A stretch of DNA of 14,389 bases, taken from positions 1-14,389 of the forward strand of contig JAZNXY010000027.1 in assembly GCA_045594105.1 (NCBI GenBank), read 5' to 3'. The notes under the pieces were generated by a model. It had not been told where the DNA came from. It saw only the letters and a list, made by a program, of their open reading frames with translations, and did not search any database. Position numbers and translations under genes: made by a program. This DNA is from URNF01 sp045594105 (GTDB taxonomy: Bacteria > Bacillota > Clostridia > Oscillospirales > Acutalibacteraceae). Positions within the stretch are counted from its first letter, which is position 1. Each line of letters begins with the position of its first letter. Positions 1 to 5,833 of this stretch are shown piece by piece.

Positions 1-31
1 GCTCTTCTATGGTAAGATGTTTGTAGTTCAT
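1..31 (-). CDS. IS30-like transposase, N-terminal fragment (continues beyond window)
   Basis: Reading the minus strand from 31 down gives MNYKHLTIEE, then the window ends. An N-terminus of the form M-x-Y-K-x-L-T-x-E-E-R is typical of IS30-family transposases, where it begins the DNA-binding helix-turn-helix region. A strong ribosome binding site AAAGGAGG (minus strand, 45 to 38) lies 6 nt before the ATG, supporting this start. The DDE catalytic domain would be outside the window. The ATG lies inside one arm of a 14-bp inverted repeat (see the repeat at 25-93), which suggests translational control. With only ten residues visible the family call is moderate, but a real start codon here is well supported. 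Confidence 0.6.
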   Translation of the reverse strand, partial: MNYKHLTIEE

Positions 32-93
32 ACGAATCCTCCTTTGGTGTTTATTGTGTGGTAACTTTATTCTACCAGAGATTCGTATGAACT
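25..93. repeat. 14-bp perfect inverted repeat around the transposase start
   Basis: AGTTCATACGAATC at 25-38 is the exact reverse complement of GATTCGTATGAACT at 80-93, with 41 nt between. On the minus-strand transcript the downstream arm holds the transposase ATG (31-29) and the last G of its AAAGGAGG site. An RNA that includes both arms could hide the translation start. Confidence 0.8.
69..77 (-). promoter_or_regulatory. Putative extended -10 of the transposase promoter
   Basis: On the minus strand TGG-TAGAAT (77 to 69) fits an extended -10 element (TGn followed by a TATAAT-like hexamer). The hexamer at the -35 spacing is poor (TAGAAG, about 97-92), consistent with reliance on the extended -10. 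The start site would fall near 61-63, which is downstream of the first arm (93-80) of the inverted repeat, so the element's own transcript would lack that arm. Confidence 0.35.
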
Positions 94-142
94 TCTATTT
101 TATTTTGCTAAAGTGTTGCACTTGATAGTATAACTCACCCAC

Positions 143-186
143 AACACAAAAAAGGGACACCCATAAGGGTGTCCCTTTTTTGTGTT
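143..186. terminator. Bidirectional rho-independent terminator, 20-bp perfect stem
   Basis: The stem pairs 143-162 with 167-186 around an ATAA loop. Its core is GGGACACCC/GGGTGTCCC flanked by AAAAAA on the left and TTTTTT on the right, so it has a U-tract in either direction. It probably ended a gene that lay to the left before the insertion sequence arrived, and it insulates parE from read-through out of the element. Confidence 0.9.
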
Positions 187-353
187 CGTTCCTGCTCATC
201 GACAAAACCCGAAAATCCGCTTGCGGATTTTCTCGGAAGCGGTGCACACACTACTGCTTAGTAGGCATTTTTCTGCAACTCTCCAAACACAATATAGAGG
301 GTTACATTGTGCTGTGCAGACGCCGTCTGTTGTGTTTTTGAAGTATATCCTAC
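187..353. other. Non-coding stretch with several hairpins, no gene recognised
   Basis: I see no convincing gene here: the open frames in this stretch lack ribosome binding sites and recognisable protein sequence. It holds a strong hairpin (GAAAATCCGC at 211-220 with GCGGATTTTC at 223-232), a small one (CTACT/AGTAG, about 252-265) and an interrupted palindrome CAGACG-C-CGTCTG (317-329) followed by TTGTGTTTTTG. A longer-range pairing AAACACAA (285-292) with TTGTGTTT (330-337) would enclose the last one. It may be a degenerate terminator region or an unrecognised small RNA. Confidence 0.4.
211..232. repeat. 10-bp perfect hairpin
   Basis: GAAAATCCGC and GCGGATTTTC are separated by only TT, in practice a 9-bp stem with a CTTG loop. 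There is no U-tract after it on the + strand, so it is not a standard terminator in that direction. Confidence 0.6.
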
Positions 354-382
354 TTGACGAAACGGTTTTTTCGCAGTACAAT
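354..382 (+). promoter_or_regulatory. Sigma-A-type promoter of the parE-parC operon
   Basis: TTGACG (354-359) and TACAAT (377-382) are separated by exactly 17 bp. Transcription would begin near 389, giving a leader of about 34 nt before parE. Confidence 0.7.
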
Positions 383-422
383 AAAAGGTAATGAAGAAAA
401 ACTTTAAGAACGGATGAAATGA

Positions 423-2402
423 ATGGCACAGAAGAAGACAAATTACGGAAATGAAAGTATTGCATCCTTGAAAGGTGCTGACCGCGTCAGAAAACGTCCG
501 GCGGTTATTTTTGGCTCGGACGGACTGGAAGGTTGTCAGCATGCGGTGTTTGAAATCCTTTCCAACTCCATTGACGAAGCACGTGAAGGGCACGGCGACC
601 ATATTGTTACCACCTGTTTCACCGACGGCTCTATTGAGGTGCAGGACTTCGGTCGCGGTATTCCTGTGGACTGGAACCCGAAGGAAGAACGGTTTAACTG
701 GGAGCTTGTTTTCTGCGAAATGTACGCAGGCGGTAAGTATAATACCAACCAGGCGGAAAACTATGAGTTTTCGCTCGGTCTGAACGGCCTTGGTGCTTGT
801 GCTACGCAGTATTCTTCGGAATATATGGATGTAGAGGTACGCCGTGACGGATTCAAGTATACTCTGCACTTTGAAAAAGGTGAAAATGTCGGCGGCCTAA
901 AAAAAGAACCGTATACCAAGAAAGATACCGGTACCACCATTCGTTGGAAGCCCGACCTCGAGGTGTTTACCGATATCAACATTCCTCGTGAATACTATCG
1001 GGATATTATGCGTCGCCAGGCGATTGTGAATAATAATCTGCGTTTTATTTTCCGTGTTCAGCAGGACAGAGGTTTTGAGACCGAAGAGTTCGTATATGAA
1101 AACGGCATCTCCGACTATCTCAAAGAGGTGACAGGGGAGAACGCTATGACCGATATTCAGTTCTGGACAGCGGAACGGAGCGGACGTGACCGAGCGGACA
1201 AGCCCGATTATAAGGTGAAACTGAATGTTGCCATGTGTATCTCCAACAAGGTGAGCTTGCAGGAATACTACCACAACTCCAGTTGGCTGGAGCACGGCGG
1301 TTCTCCCGAAAAAGCGGTGCGTTCGGCGTTTGTGTCGCAGGTGGATGCGTATCTGCGTCAAAACGGCAAATACCTTAAAAATGAGAGCAAGATAACCTAT
1401 CAGGACGTGCAGGATTGCCTTGTGCTTGTGTCCTCGTCCTTCTCGACCCAGACCTCTTACGAGAACCAAACAAAGAAAGCCATCACCAATAAGTTTATTC
1501 AGGAAGCGATGACCGATTTCCTGCGTCATAATTTAGAGGTGTATTTCCTTGAAAATAAGGCGGAAGCGGATAAGTTTACCGAGCAGGTGCTTATCAATAA
1601 ACGCAGCCGTGAAAAAGCGGAAACTGCCCGTGTAAACATTAAAAAGGCACTGCAAACGGGTAACGATTTGACCTCACGTGTAGAAAGCTTCGTGGATTGC
1701 CGTAGCCGTAAGGCAGAGGAACGGGAGTTGTTTATCGTGGAAGGTAAGTCCGCTATGGGTGCTTGTGTGCAGGCGAGAAACCCTGATTTCCAGGCGATTA
1801 TTCCCGTGCGTGGTAAAATCCTTAACTGCTTGAAATCCGAATATTCTAAGATATTTAAGAGCGAGATTATTACGGATCTTATTAAAGTGCTTGGTTGTGG
1901 TGTAGAGGTGAAAAACTCCAACAAGGAAATGTCCACCTTTGATTTAGGCCTGCTCCGTTTTAATAAGGTGATTATCTGTACCGATGCTGACGTTGACGGC
2001 TTCCAGATTCGTACGCTGATTCTGACCATGCTGTACCGACTGACCCCGACGCTCATCAACGCAGGCAAGGTGTTTATCGCAGAAACGCCCCTTTACGAAA
2101 TCACGTGTAAGGATGATACGTATTTTGCATATAACGATGCCGAGAAGGCGAAGATATTGGCACTGATCGGTGATAAGAAACACACGATTCAGCGTTCCAA
2201 GGGTCTTGGTGAGAACGATCCCGAAATGATGTCGTTGACCACCATGAATCCTGCCACTCGTCGATTGGTACGGGTAGAGCCGGCCGAGGCAGAGGCAACT
2301 GCACAGATGTTTGATATCTTGCTGGGTGATAATCTCGCCGGCAGAAAAGAATACATTGCCCAAAACGGCGGCGACTATCTCGATATGGTCGACTTAAGCT
2401 GA
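423..2402 (+). CDS. parE: Type IIA DNA topoisomerase subunit B (topoisomerase IV ParE-like / GyrB family)
   Basis: This is the ATPase and TOPRIM subunit of a type IIA topoisomerase that passes one duplex through another with ATP. It has 659 residues, close to the usual 630-660. Visible elements in order are the GHKL ATPase box with E44-x3-N48 in a SNSIDEA context, D75-FGRGIPV, the lid glycines G119-LNGLGA, the TOPRIM glutamate E440 in EGKSAMG, the metal-binding TDADVDG (D521, D523, D525), and a C-terminal QRSKGLGE. The usual EGDSAGG is EGKSAMG here, so the position matching E. coli GyrB D426 is Lys442. The ribosome binding site is weak (CGGATGA), but the N-terminus fits the family. parC follows after 25 nt, so the two are surely co-transcribed. 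The paralogue call (ParE rather than GyrB) rests on the partner lacking a GyrA box. Confidence 0.9.
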   Translation: MAQKKTNYGNESIASLKGADRVRKRPAVIFGSDGLEGCQHAVFEILSNSIDEAREGHGDHIVTTCFTDGSIEVQDFGRGIPVDWNPKEERFNWELVFCEMYAGGKYNTNQAENYEFSLGLNGLGACATQYSSEYMDVEVRRDGFKYTLHFEKGENVGGLKKEPYTKKDTGTTIRWKPDLEVFTDINIPREYYRDIMRRQAIVNNNLRFIFRVQQDRGFETEEFVYENGISDYLKEVTGENAMTDIQFWTAERSGRDRADKPDYKVKLNVAMCISNKVSLQEYYHNSSWLEHGGSPEKAVRSAFVSQVDAYLRQNGKYLKNESKITYQDVQDCLVLVSSSFSTQTSYENQTKKAITNKFIQEAMTDFLRHNLEVYFLENKAEADKFTEQVLINKRSREKAETARVNIKKALQTGNDLTSRVESFVDCRSRKAEERELFIVEGKSAMGACVQARNPDFQAIIPVRGKILNCLKSEYSKIFKSEIITDLIKVLGCGVEVKNSNKEMSTFDLGLLRFNKVIICTDADVDGFQIRTLILTMLYRLTPTLINAGKVFIAETPLYEITCKDDTYFAYNDAEKAKILALIGDKKHTIQRSKGLGENDPEMMSLTTMNPATRRLVRVEPAEAEATAQMFDILLGDNLAGRKEYIAQNGGDYLDMVDLS

Positions 2403-2427
2403 TTTCCTATCTTTTTTGGAGGCAACT

Positions 2428-4674
2428 ATGGCGAAAAAAACGAAGAAAAATGTGAATACGGTGGATACTCTGCCCGAAAACGCTCATATTGAGGGTGCGG
2501 GGGAGATTGCGGTACAGCCGATTACCGATACACTGCGCATTAACTATATGCCGTATGCAATGAGTGTTATTATGTCCCGTGCCATCCCCGAAATCGACGG
2601 TTTTAAGCCGTCTCACCGCAAATTACTGTATACGATGTATAAAATGAACCTGTTGGGTTCACAGAGGGTAAAATCCGCAAATATTGTGGGCGCTACCATG
2701 AAGCTGAACCCTCATGGCGATGCGGCGATTTACGAAACGATGGTACGCCTTTCCAAAGGTAATCAATCGCTTTTACATCCGTACGTGGATTCAAAAGGTA
2801 ACTTTGGTCGTGCGTATTCCGGCGATATGGAATATGCCGCCTCTCGTTATACCGAGGCGAAGCTGGAAGCGATTGCGGCGGAGCTGTTCCACGACATTGA
2901 TAAGGATACGGTGGATTTCGTGGATAACTATGATTCCACCACCAAAGAGCCGATGCTTTTACCGGTTTCTTTCCCGTCTATTCTTGTGAATAACAATATG
3001 GGCATCGCTGTTGGTATGGCGAGCAATATCTGTTCCTTTAACTTAAAAGAGGTGTGCGATACCACTATCGCACTGATGAAGGATAAGAACCATGAGGTAG
3101 CGGATACCTTGCTGGCTCCCGATTTCCCGGGTGGCGGTCAGGTGCTGTATAACCGTGAGGAAATGGAAAAGATTTATGCAACGGGTAAAGGCAGTGTCAA
3201 GGTGCGTGCCGTATATACCTACGATAAGTCGTCGAACTGCATTGATATTACCGAGATTCCGTATACCACGACGGTAGAAGCTATCATTGCCAAAATGATA
3301 GAGCTCGTAAAGGCAGGCAAAATTCGGGATATTTCTGACGTGCGTAACGAAATCGGTTTGGAAGGTCTGAAAATCACCATTGACCTGAAACGTGGTGTGG
3401 ATCCCGACAAGCTGATGAGCCGTCTGTATGCACTGACACCGTTGGAGGATAGCTTTGCGTGTAACTTCAACGTGCTGGTCGGTGGTGTACCGATGGTACT
3501 CGGTGTGAAGGATATTCTGGAGGAGTGGATTGCGTTCCGTACCGAATGTGTACGTCGCCGTACCGCCTTTGATCTTGCAAAAGCAAAGGATAAGCTGCAT
3601 CTTTTGAAAGGCCTTTCCAAAATCCTTTTAGATATTGATAAAGCAATTTCTATTGTGCGTAATACCGAGGAAGAGGCCGAGGTCGTTCCCAATTTGATGA
3701 TTGGCTTCGGTATCGATAAAATCCAGGCGGAATACGTTGCGGAAATCAAGCTGCGTCATCTCAACCGTGAATACATCTTGAAACGTCTTGCAGAAATGGA
3801 ACAGCTGGAAAAGGATATTGCCGAAATGGAAAGCATTCTGGCTGACATGAAAAAGGTGCGCCGTATTATTATCAAAGAACTCGAAGAGGTTTCCAAAAAA
3901 TACGGAATGCCGCGTAAAACTGTGTTGCTGTCCATGAGCGAGGTCAAGCAAGCGGAGGAGGATGAAGAGGAAGAAATTCCTGACTATCCGTGTACGTTGT
4001 TCTTTACCAACGAAGGATATTTCAAGAAAATCACCCCGGCTTCTTTGCGTATGAGCAGTGAGCATAAGCTTAAAGAAGGGGATGCCATTATGAAGGCGGT
4101 GGAAACCACCAACAGAATGGAACTGCTGTTCTTCAGCGATAAAGCGGCGGTGTATAAGAGCCGTGCGTCTGCCTTCGGTGATACCAAAGCAAGCAGTATG
4201 GGTGATTATATACCTGCAAAGCTGAAGTTTGATGCCGGTGAAGCGGCAAAATATATGGCGGTAACCTCTGATTATAAGGGGTATATGCTGTTCTTTTTTG
4301 AAAACGGCAAGGTGGCGAAGGTGGAACTGTCCGCCTATGTGACTAAGAACAATCGACATAAGCTGATTGGTGCCTATAGCGATAAGAATCCTGTTGTTGC
4401 GATGCTGCATATTCCCGAGGATACCGAGGTGTTGCTCACCTCCACTTCGGGCAGACGCCTGTTGGTGCATACGGGTGCTATTCAGCCGAAAACCACCCGT
4501 TCTACTATCGGCGTGCAGGTGCTGACCTTAAAGGGTAAGCATAAGTTGCAGAGCGCAGAGCTGTATAAGACGGGATCGCTGACTAAAGAAAACCGTTACC
4601 GTACAAAAAATCTCCCTGCCGCAGGTGCGATGCCGTTGGCGGAGGATTTTGGTGAGCAGCTGACGTTGGAGTAA
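2428..4674 (+). CDS. parC: Type IIA DNA topoisomerase subunit A (topoisomerase IV ParC-like)
   Basis: This is the DNA breakage-reunion subunit that works with the preceding ParE-like protein. It has 748 residues. The catalytic tyrosine is Y141 in SRYTEAK. YAMSVIMSRAIPEIDGFKP (about 43-61) and HGDAAIYE (96-103) mark the winged-helix domain, a charged coiled-coil-like segment sits around 440-500, and the rest is a beta-pinwheel-type C-terminal domain. No QRRGGKG-type GyrA box is present where it would be expected, which favours a topoisomerase IV-like decatenase over a gyrase. The usual quinolone-contact Ser is Ala99 and the acidic position four on is Glu103. The ATG at 2428 is chosen because GGAGG (2418-2422) lies 5 nt before it; an upstream TTG in frame would overlap that site. 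Confidence 0.9.
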   Translation: MAKKTKKNVNTVDTLPENAHIEGAGEIAVQPITDTLRINYMPYAMSVIMSRAIPEIDGFKPSHRKLLYTMYKMNLLGSQRVKSANIVGATMKLNPHGDAAIYETMVRLSKGNQSLLHPYVDSKGNFGRAYSGDMEYAASRYTEAKLEAIAAELFHDIDKDTVDFVDNYDSTTKEPMLLPVSFPSILVNNNMGIAVGMASNICSFNLKEVCDTTIALMKDKNHEVADTLLAPDFPGGGQVLYNREEMEKIYATGKGSVKVRAVYTYDKSSNCIDITEIPYTTTVEAIIAKMIELVKAGKIRDISDVRNEIGLEGLKITIDLKRGVDPDKLMSRLYALTPLEDSFACNFNVLVGGVPMVLGVKDILEEWIAFRTECVRRRTAFDLAKAKDKLHLLKGLSKILLDIDKAISIVRNTEEEAEVVPNLMIGFGIDKIQAEYVAEIKLRHLNREYILKRLAEMEQLEKDIAEMESILADMKKVRRIIIKELEEVSKKYGMPRKTVLLSMSEVKQAEEDEEEEIPDYPCTLFFTNEGYFKKITPASLRMSSEHKLKEGDAIMKAVETTNRMELLFFSDKAAVYKSRASAFGDTKASSMGDYIPAKLKFDAGEAAKYMAVTSDYKGYMLFFFENGKVAKVELSAYVTKNNRHKLIGAYSDKNPVVAMLHIPEDTEVLLTSTSGRRLLVHTGAIQPKTTRSTIGVQVLTLKGKHKLQSAELYKTGSLTKENRYRTKNLPAAGAMPLAEDFGEQLTLE

Positions 4675-4690
4675 GTATAGGTAAAACAAA

Positions 4691-4741
4691 AACCGCTGCC
4701 GAAACCCGAAAGGGTTTTGATAGCGGTTTCGGACAGCGGTT
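4691..4741 (+). terminator. Possible terminator/attenuator hairpin after parC
   Basis: A long stem can form between AACCGCTGCCGAAACC (4691-4706) and GGTTTCGGACAGCGGTT (4725-4741), 16 bp with a single bulged A. Inside it a competing hairpin AAACCC-GAAA-GGGTTT (4702-4717) uses part of the same left arm. No strong U-tract follows the long stem, so it may end the parE-parC message less efficiently than the other terminators here or protect the 3' end. Confidence 0.5.
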
Positions 4742-4801
4742 ACGCAAACGCAATTTGTATCCGTTGTCGAGGTTAGTATATGGCTTTTTCTGAAAAATAT
4801 A

Positions 4802-4834
4802 CACTTCAAAAATAATTGTTGCTTTTTTGAAGTG
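4802..4834. repeat. 11-bp inverted repeat across the secG -35 element
   Basis: CACTTCAAAAA (4802-4812) and TTTTTGAAGTG (4824-4834) are perfect reverse complements with 11 nt between. The -35 hexamer TTGCTT (4819-4824) sits between the arms and touches the second, so a dimeric protein bound here would block the promoter. Confidence 0.6.
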
Positions 4835-4847
4835 ACTGTGTTATAAT
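4819..4847 (+). promoter_or_regulatory. Sigma-A-type promoter of secG
   Basis: TTGCTT (4819-4824) and a perfect TATAAT (4842-4847) are 17 bp apart, with an extended -10 TGT directly before the hexamer. Transcription would start near 4854, leaving a leader of roughly 34 nt. Confidence 0.75.
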
Positions 4848-4887
4848 GACTTGAAATTATGACACACAACCTTTGGAGGTAATAATA

Positions 4888-5130
4888 ATGGGCGTTTTGG
4901 AAATTATTTTGGGTATCATTTTGATTGTGCTGGCAGTGGTTATCATTCTGGTTATTATGAAACAGGAAGGTAACGAGAATGGCGTTAATGTCATCTCGGG
5001 CAACAGCGAATCCTTTATGGACAGAAATAAACCGATGACCATGAGCGACCGTCTCGCAAAATGGACCAAATGGATTGCCGGCATCTTCTTTGTACTGGTA
5101 TTGGTAGCGATGCTTGTTACCAATCTGTAA
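4888..5130 (+). CDS. secG: Preprotein translocase subunit SecG
   Basis: SecG is the small membrane partner of SecY and SecE that aids SecA-driven export. The 80-residue protein has two hydrophobic segments (about 3-24 and 60-78) joined by a polar loop with GNSESFMDRNKPMTMSDRLA, matching the SecG pattern of a Gly/Ser-rich loop, an FLxRNK-like stretch and a second helix that starts after a basic D/R-x-L-x-x-W/T segment. ATG 4888 is used because GGAGG (4875-4879) lies 8 nt upstream; the in-frame TTG at 4873 overlaps that site. The gene is monocistronic, with its own promoter and a strong terminator, rather than next to rnr and smpB as in many Firmicutes. Small size limits certainty. Confidence 0.85.
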   Translation: MGVLEIILGIILIVLAVVIILVIMKQEGNENGVNVISGNSESFMDRNKPMTMSDRLAKWTKWIAGIFFVLVLVAMLVTNL

Positions 5131-5146
5131 GAACTGTATAGCGAAC

Positions 5147-5184
5147 AAGCACCCCACGTTTTGAAACGTGGGGTGCTTTTGTTT
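5147..5184 (+). terminator. Rho-independent terminator of secG
   Basis: AGCACCCCACGTTT (5148-5161) pairs perfectly with AAACGTGGGGTGCT (5164-5177) and is followed by TTTGTTT. It separates secG from the DUF2508-bofA genes. Confidence 0.9.
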
Positions 5185-5242
5185 AAGTGCGGTCTATTTG
5201 TCCCACACTACTCATACAATAGCAAAAGGAGGGGCTGATGAT

Positions 5243-5494
5243 ATGGGTAGTAACTTAAAAGAAAAAATCTTTCGAACACGTGTAGAAGAACATCCGCTGT
5301 TACCGGCTATTCGTGAGGTGTGTGCCCGTATGCACGCATTGGAAACGCAGTTTTCGATGCAAAGTGACGGTGATTTGGTGGAAGCTTGTATTTATGAAAT
5401 GGAAGCACTGCGTGCACAATATCGCTTTTTGCTCAAGCAGGCAAAAGAAATGGGCCTGACAGGTATATTACCGGTCAGAGAAGAAGAGTTTTAA
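5243..5494 (+). CDS. DUF2508 (YaaL-like) protein
   Basis: This is an 83-residue, highly charged, probably all-helical cytoplasmic protein with no signal or membrane segment. Its pattern, with central VEACIYEMEALRAQYRFLLKQAK and a short tail ending in REEEF, matches the DUF2508/YaaL family, whose function is unknown. In Bacillus subtilis yaaL sits between recR and bofA; here a BofA-like gene follows directly, which strengthens both calls, while recR is absent from the window. ATG 5243 is chosen because AGGAGGGG (5227-5234) lies 8 nt before it; the open frame extends further upstream but into the secG terminator. A TACAAT at 5215-5220 could be a -10 but lacks a good -35. Confidence 0.8.
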   Translation: MGSNLKEKIFRTRVEEHPLLPAIREVCARMHALETQFSMQSDGDLVEACIYEMEALRAQYRFLLKQAKEMGLTGILPVREEEF

Positions 5495-5506
5495 GGGGTG
5501 ATACCT

Positions 5507-5776
5507 ATGCCGGTTGGCTTGCGTGTGGCGGTATATGCCGTGTGCGGTGTGGTAGTGCTTGTTGTGAGTGCTTCTCTGTTTCGCACAGGAAAACCGTTGC
5601 GGTATACGTTCGCTTCGTTTGTTGAAGGGGTGTGTGCAATGGCGGCGGTAGATATTGTCGGAATATTTACGGGGGTTTCTCTTGGGTTTGGTTGGTTCAG
5701 TATGGCTTGCTGTGCCGTTCTTGGCATTCCGGGCGTGATTTCTATGCTGTTGATGCGGGCAATTACGTTGCTATAA
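5507..5776 (+). CDS. bofA: BofA-like integral membrane protein (pro-sigma-K processing inhibitor family)
   Basis: The 89-residue protein is almost entirely hydrophobic, with probable membrane segments at about 5-24, 39-61 and 64-86, and ends with LGIPGVISMLLMRAI, the LGxPGV signature of the BofA family. In B. subtilis BofA holds the SpoIVFB protease inactive in the forespore outer membrane until sigma-K is needed. The position right after a DUF2508 gene (12 nt between stop and ATG) is the Bacillus order. AAGGGGTG (5493-5500) is the ribosome binding site for ATG 5507; the in-frame GTG at 5498 lies inside that site. Whether it acts on sigma-K here cannot be told, because many Clostridia regulate sigma-K differently. 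Confidence 0.8.
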   Translation: MPVGLRVAVYAVCGVVVLVVSASLFRTGKPLRYTFASFVEGVCAMAAVDIVGIFTGVSLGFGWFSMACCAVLGIPGVISMLLMRAITLL

Positions 5777-5781
5777 TCTTC

Positions 5782-5810
5782 TTGTATTTCTGCTTTGTTT
5801 GTGATAAAAT
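5782..5810 (+). promoter_or_regulatory. Probable internal promoter for the glycosyltransferase-pgeF pair
   Basis: TTGTAT (5782-5787) and TAAAAT (5805-5810) are 17 bp apart and TGA directly precedes the -10, an extended -10 match. A start near 5817 would leave a short leader holding AGGTGA. Confidence 0.5.
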
Positions 5811-5833
5811 GGCAGAAAGGCAAGGTGATATAT

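Larger units (their letters stand above)
1..140 (-). mobile_element. IS30-like insertion sequence, 5' (transposase-start) end, cut by window edge
   Basis: The minus strand carries the first ten codons of a transposase, preceded by its ribosome binding site, a promoter-like sequence and an end-like segment around 108-136 containing AAGTGTTGCACTT, a short palindromic core of the kind seen in IS30-family terminal repeats. Only one end is inside the window, so the matching inverted repeat, the target duplication and the full length cannot be seen. The outer boundary is uncertain and lies somewhere in about 115-142, just before the terminator hairpin that starts at 143. The family call rests on the N-terminal protein sequence and my recollection of IS30 ends, not on a search. 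Confidence 0.6.

Noticed and set aside
391..417. Short upstream open frame MKKNFKNG ending 5 nt before parE, with AAAAGG before its ATG
   Set aside because: The inferred transcription start (near 389) is almost at its ATG, so the AAAAGG site would not be in the RNA. Too short to support as a leader peptide.
258..869. Long minus-strand open frame (203 codons) across the parE start
   Set aside because: It is antisense to the conserved ATPase domain of parE, has no ribosome binding site and no recognisable protein pattern.
3628..4470. Minus-strand open frame of 280 codons inside parC
   Set aside because: Histidine- and phenylalanine-rich shadow of the charged coiled-coil and pinwheel coding sequence; no ribosome binding site or family match.
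5215..5220. TACAAT as a -10 box for the DUF2508 gene
   Set aside because: No acceptable -35 hexamer at 16-18 bp, and the start would fall on the ribosome binding site.
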